The position numbers and the translations under genes were made by a program. Of a stretch of DNA of 64,000 nucleotides, positions 23,058-38,400 are shown piece after piece. The notes under the pieces were generated by a model. That model was given only the letters and a program-made list of their open reading frames with translations, was not told where the DNA came from and ran no database searches. This DNA comes from Pilatotrama ljubarskyi (taxonomy: Eukaryota > Basidiomycota > Agaricomycetes > Polyporales > Polyporaceae). The DNA lies in contig MU277724.1 in assembly GCA_022385805.1 (NCBI GenBank), positions 159,905 through 223,904 on the forward strand. The letters are read 5' to 3'. Numbering within the stretch: the stretch's first letter is position 1; each line of letters starts with the position of its first letter.

Positions 23058-23964
23058 TGTGATGGTGATAATCCGCTGAATAGACGAGTACAGTTGTGTC
23101 CTGGACGGTATCGAGCTCTCTAATTCCTATCGGATGGAAGAAGAGTTGATGGGGGTGTTGATCGTTATATGGGACGCCGGCCGGGGAAGGGTAGCCGGAG
23201 ATACCTCGGGAAGCGCTAGGATGTGCTGACCGACAGGGGAGAGCCGTCTCAATTTGCTGTGCTTCCAAATAGCTCTCTTTGAACATGACACAAGTCCTCT
23301 TGCGTCCTTCTGTGCGGTATATAGTTACATGAAACGGGGTGTGCAGCATTCTGTATGTCAGGTGTGCAGCTCAAGCACTGCGGACGGGCGCTTACAGCGA
23401 GCCGGAATACAGGAGGGCTGAGACGAGGCCGGCGGGGACTTGTACACGAACCGCCTCGTCGACTCGAGAGAGACCTGCCTGCTCGGCTATTTCTCAGCGC
23501 ATTTGACAAGGCGGTAAACTCAGCCGCGCATAAACGTGGATGACGAAAGTCATACAACTCGCCGGCGCTGCCCCGGAGTATCTAGGGACTTCAAAAAGTC
23601 AATTTTCTTGCCCGCATCATGCCTGCAAGTGCATTCCTCGCCACTGATGCAACCCTAGAAGAAGAGCACCCGCAGCCAGCTGCTGAAGAGCCGGACGGAG
23701 GGACCACACGTTCTGTGGAAATTTCCTGCACGGGAAGCGGCAACACATTGCGGATTCCACGCCCGAGTCTTACAAGGAACTCGCACTCGCCGCGTCCGCT
23801 TGCGAGAGGCCCGAGTTTCCCCTCCGGACTTTCCTCGGTCCTCCGTTGTCGGATATGCCGTTCCAAGCCCTCAGAGATGATATCGGCATTGGTTCCTCGC
23901 CATACTTTAAGAGCAAACATGTTCGCAGCGCTCCTCTGTCCTTCCCGTACACCCTCCAGCCACC
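23058..23964. other. Divergent promoter region, nothing recognised
   Basis: About 0.9 kb between the start of the oxidoreductase (minus) and the start of the beta-glucosidase (plus). Open frames at 23591-24032 on both strands lack motifs. Confidence 0.5.
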
Positions 23965-27023
<3,059 letters not shown>

Positions 27024-27530
27024 ACATGTACCGTCCTATCCCATCACTAGACCTGGACATTACTCGCACCACTGCAGCCGCTCTCGTTCCTTCTCATGAG
27101 TTTCATTCGCCCTTATATCCGAAGAACGTGCACTCCCTTGATGACGTTCTCTCTCACATCTCTCATGCCCTTACCGTACGTATTGTATGCAGCTATTCGA
27201 CCATGTCTATCCTTTGTACTTGTATCAGCCTCGAGCTCCTTTAGCACTATATTTATGCGAACGTCCTTCCCAGTGCTGCAGATGTCTGAGTGCCGGCCCT
27301 CGTCTAGAATGTGCTGCAGATACACCCATGTGAAAGAGAGCGCGATATATGGGCGCTGCAGGCCTCGTGGCTGCGGCCGTGTTCGTCCGTGGTGGACATA
27401 GACGCCGACTATAAAGGCAGCAGCTTGCCTTCCGCCTTCACTCACCACTATCGCATCTGCGTGCTCCGTCTTGCCACCTGCTTTTGACTATCATACATCT
27501 CACGAAACTCGCTGCGTTTGACGATTGACG
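27024..27530. other. Intergenic, nothing recognised
   Basis: 3' flank of the beta-glucosidase and upstream region of the next gene, same orientation. No repeat or RNA gene seen. Confidence 0.5.
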
Positions 27531-28376
27531 ATGTCGCAGAAGGGAAACTACGGAGCACCTCCAAAGTACGCATACTCGCACGGTTGAACGGAGGACGGGA
27601 GATCACCTCGCGCGGTCTGCTTCCGCAGGTACCTGAACGACTTCAGCAAAGCCCTCGCGAGCGAGGTCCGCATCCTCCTCGCCGAGGTCGGGAAGCTCAG
27701 AGACGAGCGGCGGCAGCTGCAATAGTACGTCCGTCTCCGGCCATTCAAGATAGAGTGCTATGATCCTGATAGCCCTTGACTGCGGTAAGTGAGATTGCAG
27801 AGCTCATGGCCGTGAAGTCCAAGCATGGCGCTGGAGGCGAGTTCACCCCCGACTGGGCTCCGAAGGTCAGTTGAGCTCTCACCGTACCCTGGGCGTTCCA
27901 TTGAGACAGAAGCTTTCATCCAGCACGAAGAACCCCATGCACCTCCGCGTTCACCGTCGCCGAAGCCGCCAAGTGTCCTTGATGACGGCGTTCCTGCACG
28001 TCCTGCGTGGCGCACGGTACACAAGCGTGAAGAACGTCGCCATAAGGCCAAAGCCAAAGCGCTTCAGGCTGCTCAGCCGCCACCGCCGGCGATCACTGCT
28101 CCCGAGCCTGTGAATCTACCTGCCTGGGCACAGTGGAAGCGTAAGGATTGACGTATCCATGGCTTGCAAGGGGTTGTGCTAACGCAATCGCTCTGGCTGT
28201 CAGCAAACCCTCTACTGTCACCTGTACCTGTCGCCGGCTCACCCTCTGCGCCACTGCCTGGTGACCATTCTATGCCTCGTTCCGGCCTTTTCGGTGAGAC
28301 TTTCTATCAGATTTCAACCGTATGCGATGCGATCTTACCATACCTCACAGGACCTCCGACCCCGCCGCCGAAGTGA
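27531..28376 (+). CDS. Hypothetical coiled-coil / proline-rich protein (185 aa)
   Basis: Six exons (27531-27565, 27629-27724, 27790-27865, 27906-28140, 28204-28293, 28351-28376) keep phase throughout. The N-terminal part MSQKGNYGAPPKYLNDFSKA leads into a heptad-rich helix (LASEVRILLAEVGKLRDERR, then YEIAELMAVKSKHG). The rest is disordered: acidic/proline segment with RSPSPKPPSVLDD, a basic stretch HKREERRHKAKAKAL, and a proline-rich end PPTPPPK-stop. The intron at 27866-27905 is only 40 nt but is required because the frame stops without it. No family recognised; a scaffold-like role is only a guess. Confidence 0.65.
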
Positions 28377-28973
28377 TAATCTGTGGAATTTATCACGACA
28401 ACGGATGAATCGCGACATGATGTTTTGTTTACGCCCTGGTGCTCAGGATCACTCGTGCTTGATTTATAATCTCTGCTTTCCTCCCTTTGATGTCCGTTCT
28501 CTATCCCTCTTTTGTTCTTGTCTTTGACTGCTTGTATCGTTCCTCATAACTGGTCTAATACCCCTCTGTAACACTGCTAGGATTCATCTTTCGATAACGG
28601 GTCCGTTCCAGCATCTTGCAGTCGGTACCGATATTACGAGCAAAATGATCGTAGGACCCTCGCTGGAGGTTTACTGCCAGACCGCCTGTGCTGGAAAGCG
28701 CATACGCTGATGAACTGATGCTCAGCTTCAGGCTACTGCTTCCATGTAAGCCGACAGAGGGACTCGATAGTCGATATCGCAGCTCGCGACATCCTGCATA
28801 ATGCACTGCGCTGGATATATCTCAAGGTAGCTCCAAAGACAACACGTGGAGTCCGCCAAAAAGCGCGCCGTCGCAGCGCCGTCTTGTTCTGGGAATCGAG
28901 CACATAACTCGCCTTTGCCCCACTCCATTGGGATGCCGACTCCTGGCTGCGGTGCTCTTTCCTCTCCATGTGT
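28377..28973. other. Intergenic between convergent genes, nothing recognised
   Basis: 3' flanks of the coiled-coil gene (plus) and DUF4470 copy 2 (minus). The open minus frame from 28733 is intron read-through of copy 2. Confidence 0.5.
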
Positions 28974-31900
28974 CTAGATCTCCATAGGAACAGGGACCCA
29001 GTCAGAGACAGGGACTGGCCGAGTAGCTGCGGTCCCCGCATGGTCAGTGCATACAGTGTCTTTGATGTTGTATCCAACCCACCTATATCTCCAGTATCAT
29101 TCCGATACACCAACATGCGCCACTTCTCCGCCTTCATCTTCTCGACGCGCTTCCTGCTCAGCCTGAAGCGCACACGATCTTGGTATCGCAGCAACTCTTG
29201 CGCCGTCAGGACGAAGAACGATCCAACAGGCGGGGACCACCTGCCCTCGAATACAGAGCGCATGTTGTTGATCACTTCCTGAGGAACCACAAGCGAAGGC
29301 CGATAGAACAGCAGCCGCGATACAGGTTCGTAGGGCGACATGTACCGAGTGAACTCGTTCCATGTGGTGGAGAACGGCAGCGTCGCAGTCAGCAGGGCCT
29401 CCCAAACTTGAATGTCATCCGGGTCGTGTACGAAGCCGGGAGGAAGGGACGTCGCGATGGCGAATGGTATCGCATAGTCCGCCGTAGCTACGATGTTCTC
29501 AAACTCAACGAGCCATGGATCCGTCCGGACGGTACGCAGCGGCACACGACGGTCCAGATCTTGCAAAGGGATCGGCCATTCATCGGTGTACGGTGCGATG
29601 TCAGATATCATACGCCCACTGAGGACCCGCGCGAGGAAGTCGGACAACCAGTGCGCCGGGTAGCCGACTCGATGGAGGTGCATGAGGAGCCCGAAGAACG
29701 CTACGAGGCTATGCGGGAGGCGCACGTTCTGAGGAGGTTCTCTCGAGTGCCCGGTGATGAAGGCATTGAAGAGGACGCGCGTGAGCCAAGACGTGAGCTC
29801 CGCTTTTGGGGCCAGCTCAGTGTACGGCATGGGAAGTGGCCGTGGGCCCATGGTGAGGACTTCCATGACTGCTCGCCAGCGGACGATTCGGCAGCCCAAG
29901 TATCGAGGGATATACTCGGGTAGCATGTGCGTGTATCTACGCAGGAGGTCAGCAGCGTCATGTAACAGGTCCACAGGGCTGCGTACGTATGGAAATACTC
30001 ATGATCGTCTGTCCAGACACTCATGTTCAACAGACAATTGCAAGCGACGGCTGCTTGCGCATGGTCTTGAAGGTTCGGGACAACGTAGATAGCCATGTTC
30101 ATGGGCCCATGAGTATAGTCCCTGCGGAAAAGCGATGAGTTACTGGCGAAGGCTTGGCCAGCAGCAGTAAACAGGCGGGCTTACGGGACATTGCTCAGCC
30201 ACATTCTGGTGAACTTTCGGGGGAACTCCGGTGGGCGAGTGACGTCCCCCTTGAACCGCATCTTAGCCAGCTCCTCCGGGAGCCCCCCACAAATCAGCTC
30301 GACCAGGATGCGACCACGGAGTCCCCGGAGCGCATCGGCGACGTCGGTGAAAAAGGTGCTTGCGACCTCCCATGTAAGCGTGTCCATGTCAATACTGGTC
30401 CTGCGACGATCTTCGCGGCCCTTCTGACGGTTGAAGTCGGCCATGTATCCGACTAGTTCAAATGCGTCGAAGTGCAAGTCATCTGGATATCCATCTCCAT
30501 CAGGGTGGTACCTTGGGTTGTTGAAGGTAGGGTCCTTCGTGTCATAGCGTATCAGCGGTGAGAGGTGATTCATCATCACTCAAAGCTTACGAAGAGTGTT
30601 ATATTCGCTTTCCAGTCGTCCAGGACGTGGGCGAGGACCTAATGTGACTCATTAATGATTTCGATGGCCAGCAGAAAGGAAGCGTACGTACGTTGCGTAG
30701 TGCATACACATCCACTTGCCCCGAGCGCCGCTTGACCTGCGTCCACGCCGCGTCGAAACCGGGATGACGGGACCTGAGCTCTTCAGGCGGGAGGAACACC
30801 TTCGTCTGCTCGTACCAAAGCTCCTCAAAACCCGCCACCCTCCCGTCCTGGTTCATATCCTGCATCGCGTCCAGCAACAACTCCATGTGTTTCTCCACAA
30901 ACGCTCGAGCCTGTGCGGGGGAAGCGCCTGGAGGCACGAAAGGCATCGTGGCCAGCTTCTCGTCCGTCATGCTCCTGAGCGCCGCCTCAAGCTCCCTACG
31001 ATTCTCTGCCTCAGACTCGTCCCTCATCCATTGCAGCTGAAGGTTGCGTGTCCGCTCGAGGACCACATCGGGTTTCCGGCGGCGTGCCTCGGGGTTCCGG
31101 TGCACATGGTTCGCGAGCATCGTGTGGGTCGATTTTTCAGTGGCGAGCCAGTATTGCAAGGTCCCTAGAATCGCAGGTATCGCTTCCTCGTGCACGTGTA
31201 TCCAGGCAGGGACGCTGGGCGGTTTGGTGATGAGCCGCCTCTGGAGGTCCCGCATGACCGACTGGAGGCTGCGTGTAGTTCCAATGCGTTAGAAAGAGGA
31301 GGCAGAGTCAGGTTGAGGTTGAGACCTACCGGTCGTAGCAGTAACTCGGCATCACGGGGGCGAGGAACGTGTACATGAGTGTCACGATGATTTCCGTACG
31401 CACCCCAGCTTCCGATGCGTTCGTCAGCTCGTCTAGTAGCATCAGCATACAGAGATCTCGAGCGACTGTTCCATCGTGTATGTCGAGCATCGTAAGGTGC
31501 GCGTGGAAGAGGCGTTGTTTGTCTCCGGGTAGGTTTCGGTAGGCCTTGTGCAAACCTGAGACAGTACCGAGTGTATGACGCCCTAGAACAGGCCATTCTA
31601 CTGAGCCCAGGATGGTCGAAGGACGAAGGGCATGAAAGTATACCGTCTCCGACTCCTCCGAAGAGAAATGCGAGTTCGGACAAGGAAGCTTCAGGAAGCT
31701 CATGCAATTCCAGAGGGTCGGGATCAGTACTGTTGGGACCCCAGCCATCCATGAGGTTGATTATTGGATCAGTGCCAATCTGCGGATGCAAAGTTGGTCA
31801 ATGATACCTCCCCAGACGGCGAACGCAACCAATGACGTACTCCGTAGTTTTCCTTCCGGTCGTCCCTGCAAAGCATGAACCCTCGATCAGCATACATACG

Positions 31901-32594
31901 CTCAGTGACATCGGTTTGGCATACGGACAGCGGTTTGGAAAACAGAGGCATGCGGGACAAAGCAGCCAAGGCGGCATCGCTCTTCTGCACGAACGAATCG
32001 ACGTCGGGTTCCGTGGCGTCCCATTCTTTCCACACGAGCAACAGCTCTTCCCTGATCGTGGACTTGTTCCCTTCTTCAAGGCCCTTGATACCGGCGTCCC
32101 GGAGGGCCCAAATGTCTGCCTTTCTGCCTAGCAGGATATCTCGAGAGATCGTCCTCGCACGTACACCAAGACACAGCGCCTTCGCGAGTCTGCTTGATAG
32201 CCTCGGGACGAGGTCTGGTTTCGCATCGGCCTTCCCTCGCAGCTTTTCCCAAGCGCGGAGAACAGCATCGACGGCGCCTGCATAGTCCGCGATTTCGTAC
32301 AGCGCGGCACTCAGATTTGATGGATAGACAGGATCTGTCGGATCGGCTTTCTCTGCCTGAGGTATGCAATCTGGTTAGATCGAGTGATACGAGAGATCGT
32401 ATCCGTACTGCTTCACCTGCGTATACAACTCGACGGCCCTGTGAAGTCAGATCACAGTCGAAGAAGCGCCAAACATTGAGCAGATGCCAGGCAAACGGAC
32501 TGGGATTCGAACACATCTGCGCTTACCTAGCAAGCTCCCCACCTTTGAACAGCTTATTACCCTCTTCCTTGAGCGCAGCGGCGACTTTGGACAT
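28974..32594 (-). CDS. TPR/DUF4470 methyltransferase-like protein, copy 2 (intact)
   Basis: Start ATG 32594 (MSKVAAALKEEGNKLFKGGE) and stop at 28974 (ATRPVPVSDWVPVPMEI-stop, joined by an intron after RNDTGDIG). Order: TPR-like N-terminus with DPVYPSNLSAALYEIADYAG; DUF4470-like block INLMDGWGPNSTDPDPLELH...FLFGGVGDG then LTMLDIHDGTVARDLCMLML; a helical middle (RDLQRRLITKPPSVPAWIHV); then ILVELICGGLPEELAKMRFK, RKFTRMWLSNVPDYTHGPMN, and a long C-terminal helical domain (RYLGCRIVRWRAVMEVLTMG). The LSNVPDY-type string resembles the class I methyltransferase-like loop seen in DNAAF3 and fungal DUF4470 proteins. No frame break found. It is closest to copy 3, sharing RVLSGRM-SDIAPY and WLVEFEN blocks. 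Function unknown. Confidence 0.8.
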
Positions 32595-33183
32595 TATGGG
32601 CCGGTGTGAGCAGCACTTCTCGAGTATAGGGGCGTGGTGAGCTAATCCGCATATCTATGAACGTGGGTGCCTTGCGAGGGGGCGTGGTGGTGGACCTTCG
32701 CCAAAACCCGTATAGGCGATCCACGCGACCCGTAGTAAGCGCCTCGTCCTCAACGCTTCAGTGGGCCGGGATCTGCTGCTCTGTGCCAGTCTCTCATGCA
32801 CATGCAATCAAGCATGAGGGAAGGAAGCTGTATTAGTTAGCATACCCCACATTCCGAGCCTTGCCGTATACCACGCAAGCCGCTCAACGCGGATGTACGG
32901 CATTCTCGACTGGCTACCCCAATTCACGCTTCAAAGGCTGATGCGAGAACTTCCGCGAGGGTAGAGAGCGCTTGGAGAATGCCTTACCACCACCGACTAC
33001 CACGGGTGCGGAACTGGTTGATCTGCAAACATTTGCAAGGGCAATGGAACGAGTGGTTCTGGATTAGCGTTGAGACCCAGACATAGCGAAGAGGAAAAGT
33101 CATCCAGAAGACGCAAAATCATAGTAGTACACCAAGCACTCGCCTGTCAAGAATCCAAAACAACTGCGCACGACTCCGACGCG
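32595..33183. other. Intergenic, nothing recognised
   Basis: Upstream region of copy 2 and 3' flank of the DUF2461 gene (both minus). No motif or repeat found. Confidence 0.5.
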
Positions 33184-35142
33184 TCACTTCTCGCCGGCGT
33201 CACCCGGCGCCTCATCTCCCTCACCTTCCTCCTCGCCATCCGCGGCCTCCGATTCGCTACTATCAGCATCTGGTATCGTCATCAAGTCGTTCAAGCTATT
33301 GTCCGATGGGCAAATGATCGTCACCGCTGGAAACACATGAGCTCTGTGAGATACATACCAATGAACGAACGGCCGCATGACCTTCACGACGTTCGCCAGC
33401 TCGTGCTTGAAGTCTGGGGAGAGCACCTGCCTGTCTGTGAACCTGTTCACTACGTCAGCATTATGTCGGGCCGCGTTCCAGGCACTGGGCATACTTGTGC
33501 ACGACTGCGAAGCTACGACACTTCAGGAGGTCGATATCCCTGCCGCGCGCGAACAAAGGCCAGTCAGCCCCTTTTCTCTGAGGCCTGCGCCGGAGAGCGC
33601 AGACAATGGTATGGACATGAGACCCACTTATGCGTCTTGTCGACGCCTTTCGGCGCGACCTTCAGCTCGTCCTCGAACCCGAACACGTTCTGACGCAGCC
33701 CCTTCGGATGGGGTCGTGCCGGTCCGAAAAGCGCTTCGAACTCGGGCGCGGAGATGATCCGTCGTAGGCGACGGGAGGAGCGGAGCAGGTTATTCCTGCG
33801 CGCAGAAAGGGAGTCACGAGCGGTCAGGACGGTAGGTCAGGGGTACGCGAGAATTGTCCCTACCGGATGGTTTGGAGCTCGTTCTTGCCGGGACACCAAG
33901 TGCCTGCGGCGATGAGACTCTCGCCGCCTGACTTTACTGGATAGGCGTTCTGTGGGTGCGTGTCACGGATCCTGCACACGAAGGTACTCACCTGCTCTAT
34001 ATGATCCGTCAGGGATGATGCTACCTGATCAGTCGTACGGTACACGGAGACTGATCCTGGGCAGACGCACATATGGTCTGTAGGAGATCCCGACTTAATC
34101 AGACCGTACTTTCTCATAGTCACGTAGTTCGGATAACTCACAGCCAGCGAACATGCCTTTGCGCCCACTCCGGGAAAAGCTGGCAGAAAAGCCGGTCTTG
34201 TATGGAGTCTTATCGTTGCTGAAGCGGATCTGCAGCAGGATCGATAAGTATACATCGATACCAAGAACGCTAGTGCACTACTCACGTCGCGGTATATTCG
34301 GTGAATGACATCCTTAGGCGGAAGATGGGGGATCTGCGGGTCAACTTCCACGAGCAAATCGGTGAAGTGTTCGACGAATGCCTTCCATTCGCTTTCAGCG
34401 AGGCGGTACACGGGCTCTGAACAGCAAAGGCGTGAGCACGACTCCAAAGAGAACCTCACCAATGGTCATACCATGCAGCTTAAACCTATCATAAGTCGTA
34501 GGAGGTGAGCGGAGGGCACATGAGGCCATGAGTAGGAACTTGGACTCACCATTCTCGGTCGTTACACTCCGGCTTCTTGAGTTCTGATAGGAAATTCAGT
34601 GTGTTTTTAGATATTTGACCTGGTGGAACTGTCGTGTGGTGCATTCAGGACTTTGTGGCACGTATTTCCAAGACACAACTCTCACCTCTTCCTGTCTTCG
34701 GCGCTTGCACGACGACGCCGACGATCTCCTGGCCCTCGTCCAGTTCGAGATCGTCTTCGTCCTCATCCTCGTCATCCTTTGCCGTCTTGCGTTTCTTCCG
34801 TGGCGATGTGCTCGCCTTTCTGGGAGAGCCCTTCTTCGCGGCATTCTTCTTCGCTGGCGACTTTTTAGGCGTGGATGCGGTGCGTTTCCGCTTTCTGCTG
34901 GATGCCTCGATGTCATCCTCGTCTAACGCGTCGCTGTCCAGTGACTCGGCCTCTGACGCGTCGTCATCCTGATACGCGTCTGCTTCATCTTCTAGCGCAC
35001 TTTGTCCCTCCTCTTCTGAGGCGTCGGTGGACGGCTGTTGCTTGTCTTTCCTGCCTCTAGGCCAATACTTTGACTGGGACCGGCCTCTCGGCGTGGGCGT
35101 TGCCTTCGTGGTTGCCTTAGTTCTGGTTGCGCGGGCCGGCAT
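33184..35142 (-). CDS. DUF2461 (TIGR02453) family protein with basic/acidic N-terminus
   Basis: Start ATG 35142 (MPARATRTKATTKATPTPRG). The first about 150 residues are low complexity: acidic runs (EDEADAYQDDDASEAESLDS), lysine-rich NLS-like strings (SSRKRKRTAS, KKSPAKKNAAKKGSPRK) and DDEDEDEDDLELDEG, suggesting a nuclear or chromatin location. The conserved domain follows: LNFLSELKKPECNDREWFKL, YRLAESEWKAFVEHFTDLLV, IRFSNDKTPYKTGFSASFSR, GGESLIAAGTWCPGKNELQT, then FVHKFTDRQVLSPDFKHELA in the C-terminal exons, ending in an acidic tail at 33184. This order is that of DUF2461, whose function is unknown. The exon border just before GGESLIAAG (around 33940-34120) is uncertain. It lies between copies 2 and 3, starting 301 bp from copy 3. 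Confidence 0.82.
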
Positions 35143-35443
35143 GGCTGAACACGCGGAAGATGAAAGGCAGAAGACTCGAGGTGGAGGACTTGGTGTGGGG
35201 AATACGACTGTGTTACTGCAGACGGTAACTTACTTAGCGCGGTGTGGCTGATGCTGACAAGACGCGTCGCGCTGCCGACTTTTCACGTGACACACTCTTT
35301 ATGGGCGCCTACGCGTCGCGTGCGTCGGACTCGTCGACGTACAGTATGCACGGCGGCATGGCACGCGTCGTGAGTGCTGACCTTGCAACGGCTCTCTAGA
35401 GAGATCATAGCTGCCGGCATTGCCTCTTAGATACACTCATAAA
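35143..35443. promoter_or_regulatory. Divergent promoter, DUF2461 gene / DUF4470 copy 3
   Basis: 301 bp between two divergent start codons. Contains CACGTGAC (about 35286) and an ACGCGT-like CTACGCGTCGCG (about 35310), both common fungal factor sites. No experimental support; assignment is inference. Confidence 0.35.
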
Positions 35444-38400
35444 ATGCCCAAGACAGCTGCGGAACTAAAAGAAGAGGGTAACAAGTTCTTCAAGACCGGG
35501 AACCTTGTACAGTAAGCGCCATAGCTCCGTACAAGGCTCATTTTTACCGTGCTTTGGTTCCTCAGGGCGTCCGAGCTCTATGCACAGGTAACAGCAGCTG
35601 GATACTTGTGCGAACCTCCTGACAAGAATTGCTTCCAGGCAGAGAAAGTCGAAACAATAGACCCAGTCTATCCGTCAAATCTGAGCGCCGCCCTGCATGA
35701 AGTCGCGGACTATGCAGGCGCCGTCGACGCCGTTCTCCGCGCGTGGAAGAAGCTGCGCGAGAAGGGCGACGCGAAGCCTGATCTCGTTCTGAGGCTCTCA
35801 AGCAGACTCGCAAAAGCCCTGTGTCTTGGCGTCCGCGCGAGGACGATCTCTCGAGATGCCATCAGTGCCAGAGAGGCAGACATCAGAGCCCTTCGGGATG
35901 CAGCTGTAAACGGCCTGCCAGAAGGTAGCAAAACCGCCGCGCAAGAGGAGCTGCTCCTGGTATGGAGAGAGTGGGATGCTACCGGACCCGACGCAGAGGC
36001 GTTTTCGCAGAAGAGCGACCAAGCGGCGGCCGCTCTGTTGCGATTGCCTCTATTCTCAAAACCGCTGTGAGTGCCGTGTGCGGTGCTCATCTCACATCCC
36101 GCTGAAGCGTTCCTCCGCGCTTAGGGATGATGTCAAGGAGTACTACTCGATACATCACGCCTAGTAGCTCCATGCCAGGCGATACATCTCACCATAATTA
36201 TTCCTCCACAGATCGGTAACGACCCCGTAATCGACCTCATGGATGGTTGGGGCGCTCGTACCGACCGCGATCCTCTCGTCCTCGATCAACTCCCCGTCGA
36301 CAAGTTGTCCGAGGTCGCCTTCCTCTTCGGAGGTGTTGGAGACGGTACTGTGCATCCATCTCCTACCTCAGCGGAAAGCGGCTCACGAGGCTCTGTGATT
36401 CAGGACGCCACGCATTCGGGACCCTTGTAGGTTTGCACGACGCCTATAAGAAGCTATCCAAGGCGAAGCGAGTCAGGTTGCATGCCCATCTCACCATGCT
36501 CGATATCCACGACGCGACGATCGCCCGCGATATGTGCATGCTCATGTTGCTAGACCAGCTGGCAAACACGACTGACCCCGCCGAGCGCGTCGAGATCAAG
36601 GCGACGCTGATGTATATGTTCCTTGCGGCCGTCATGCCCAGTTACTGCTACGAGCGGTAGGTGCCACCGGCCTGCTCCCGTCGTCCGCTCCTGCTCACCG
36701 CACTTCATGCAGCCTTCTGGCCGTCATGCGAGACCTGCAGGCACAACTCCTCGCTGAAAGTTTGGACCTCCCAGCGTGGATACACCTCAACAAGGACGCG
36801 ATTCCCGCCGTCCTTTGGACGCTCGACTACTGGCTTACCACCCAAAAATCCACCCGGAAGATGCTCGCGGCCCACGTCCACCAGAACCCCGACGCTTTGC
36901 GGCGCGAGCAAGAGCGCATGGTCGCGCAGACCGGCAGCGCGGCGCTGCAGCGCCTGATGGACGATTCTGTGCGGGTGCAGCGACGGGAGCTCGCGGCGGA
37001 GCTCCGGAGCATGACAGACGAGATGATCATGCAGATGCCGTTCGTGCCCCAAGGGGCCTCCGCAGCTGAGGCGCGGAGGCTCCTGGAGGAGAACATGGAG
37101 GACTTGGTTGACAAGCTGCAGAGCTCGCATGCGCTCAAGGGGAGGGTGACGGGGTGGGAGGAGATCTGGTACGAACATACGAAGGTGTTGACTCTTCTTG
37201 CCCCCTGAGGAGCTGAGGCCTCGTCATGCCGGTTTCATTGCTGCTTGGGAGCGAATCCAGGGCTCGGGGAGGATGGATAAGTCTAAGCGACGGGAGGTGA
37301 GAGTCTACTTTGGCCTTCTCTCAGGCTCCTGCTAATCTCGAGTTGTGATGCGCCAGATCGTCGCTCACGTCCTGAAAGATTGGAAAGCCAACATCACTCT
37401 ATGCGTAGGCATTCCAGAGAGGTACGCAAGCGTCATGTAGGTTGCTAATGACCTCGTCGGCACAGGACGCCAACTACAACAACCCGAAGTATCACCCCGG
37501 CGGCGACGGGTACCCGGACCTGAAGCTCGACGCGTTCGAGGCGCCCAGCTTCATGGCGGACTTCAACCACAGGAACAGCCCAGACGGGGCCCCCGTCCAT
37601 CTGCACACGCTCACCTGGGACATCTCGAGCAAGTTCTTCGAGGAGGTCGCGGCGGCGCTGCGGGGTCTCCGCGGCCGTGTGGTCGTAGAGTTGATCTGCG
37701 GTGGGCTGTCGGAGGAGCTCGCGAAGATGCGGTTCGGGGGCGACGTGACCCGCCCGAAGGAGTTCCCGAGGAAGTATACGAGGATGTGGCTGAGCAACGT
37801 TCCGTGAGCGTCGCCTTTGATCTCGCGAGGATGGAGATGGTGCTGACCCTGAGTGCTAGGGATTACACTCACGGCCCCATGAACATGGCCGTCTACATCG
37901 TCCCGAATCTTCAGGACCATGCGCAGGCGGCTGTCGCTTGCAACTGTTTGTTGAATATGGGAGTATGGGTTGGCGGCGACGAGCAGTACTTCTACAAGTT
38001 CGTCATCATTCCTTCCTTGCGGGTCCGGTCGCTAAGCCGCTCTAAAGCTATACACACCTGCTTGCTCAAGACATACCCCGCTACCTCGGCTGCCGCATCA
38101 TCCGCTCGCAAGCCGTCATGGAGATCCTCGTCATGGGTGCCCAAGCCCTCCCACGACCCCTCTCCGAGCTCGCCTCCCGGGACGAGCTCACGTCGTGGCT
38201 CACCCGCGTCCTGTTCAACACCTTCATCACCGGCCACTCGCAGCTGCCCCCGAACAACGTGCGCCTCCCGCACAACATCGTCGCGTTCTTTGGGCTGCTC
38301 ATGCACCTGCACCGCGTCGGCTTCCCGGCGCACTGGCTGTCCGACTTCCTCGCGCGGGTCCTCAGCGGGCGCATGACGTCTGACATCGCCCCGTACCACG

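Noticed and set aside
32440..32530. tRNA-like T-loop string (GATTCGAAC context)
   Set aside because: No acceptor or anticodon stem could be built around it; it lies in the 5' part of DUF4470 copy 2.
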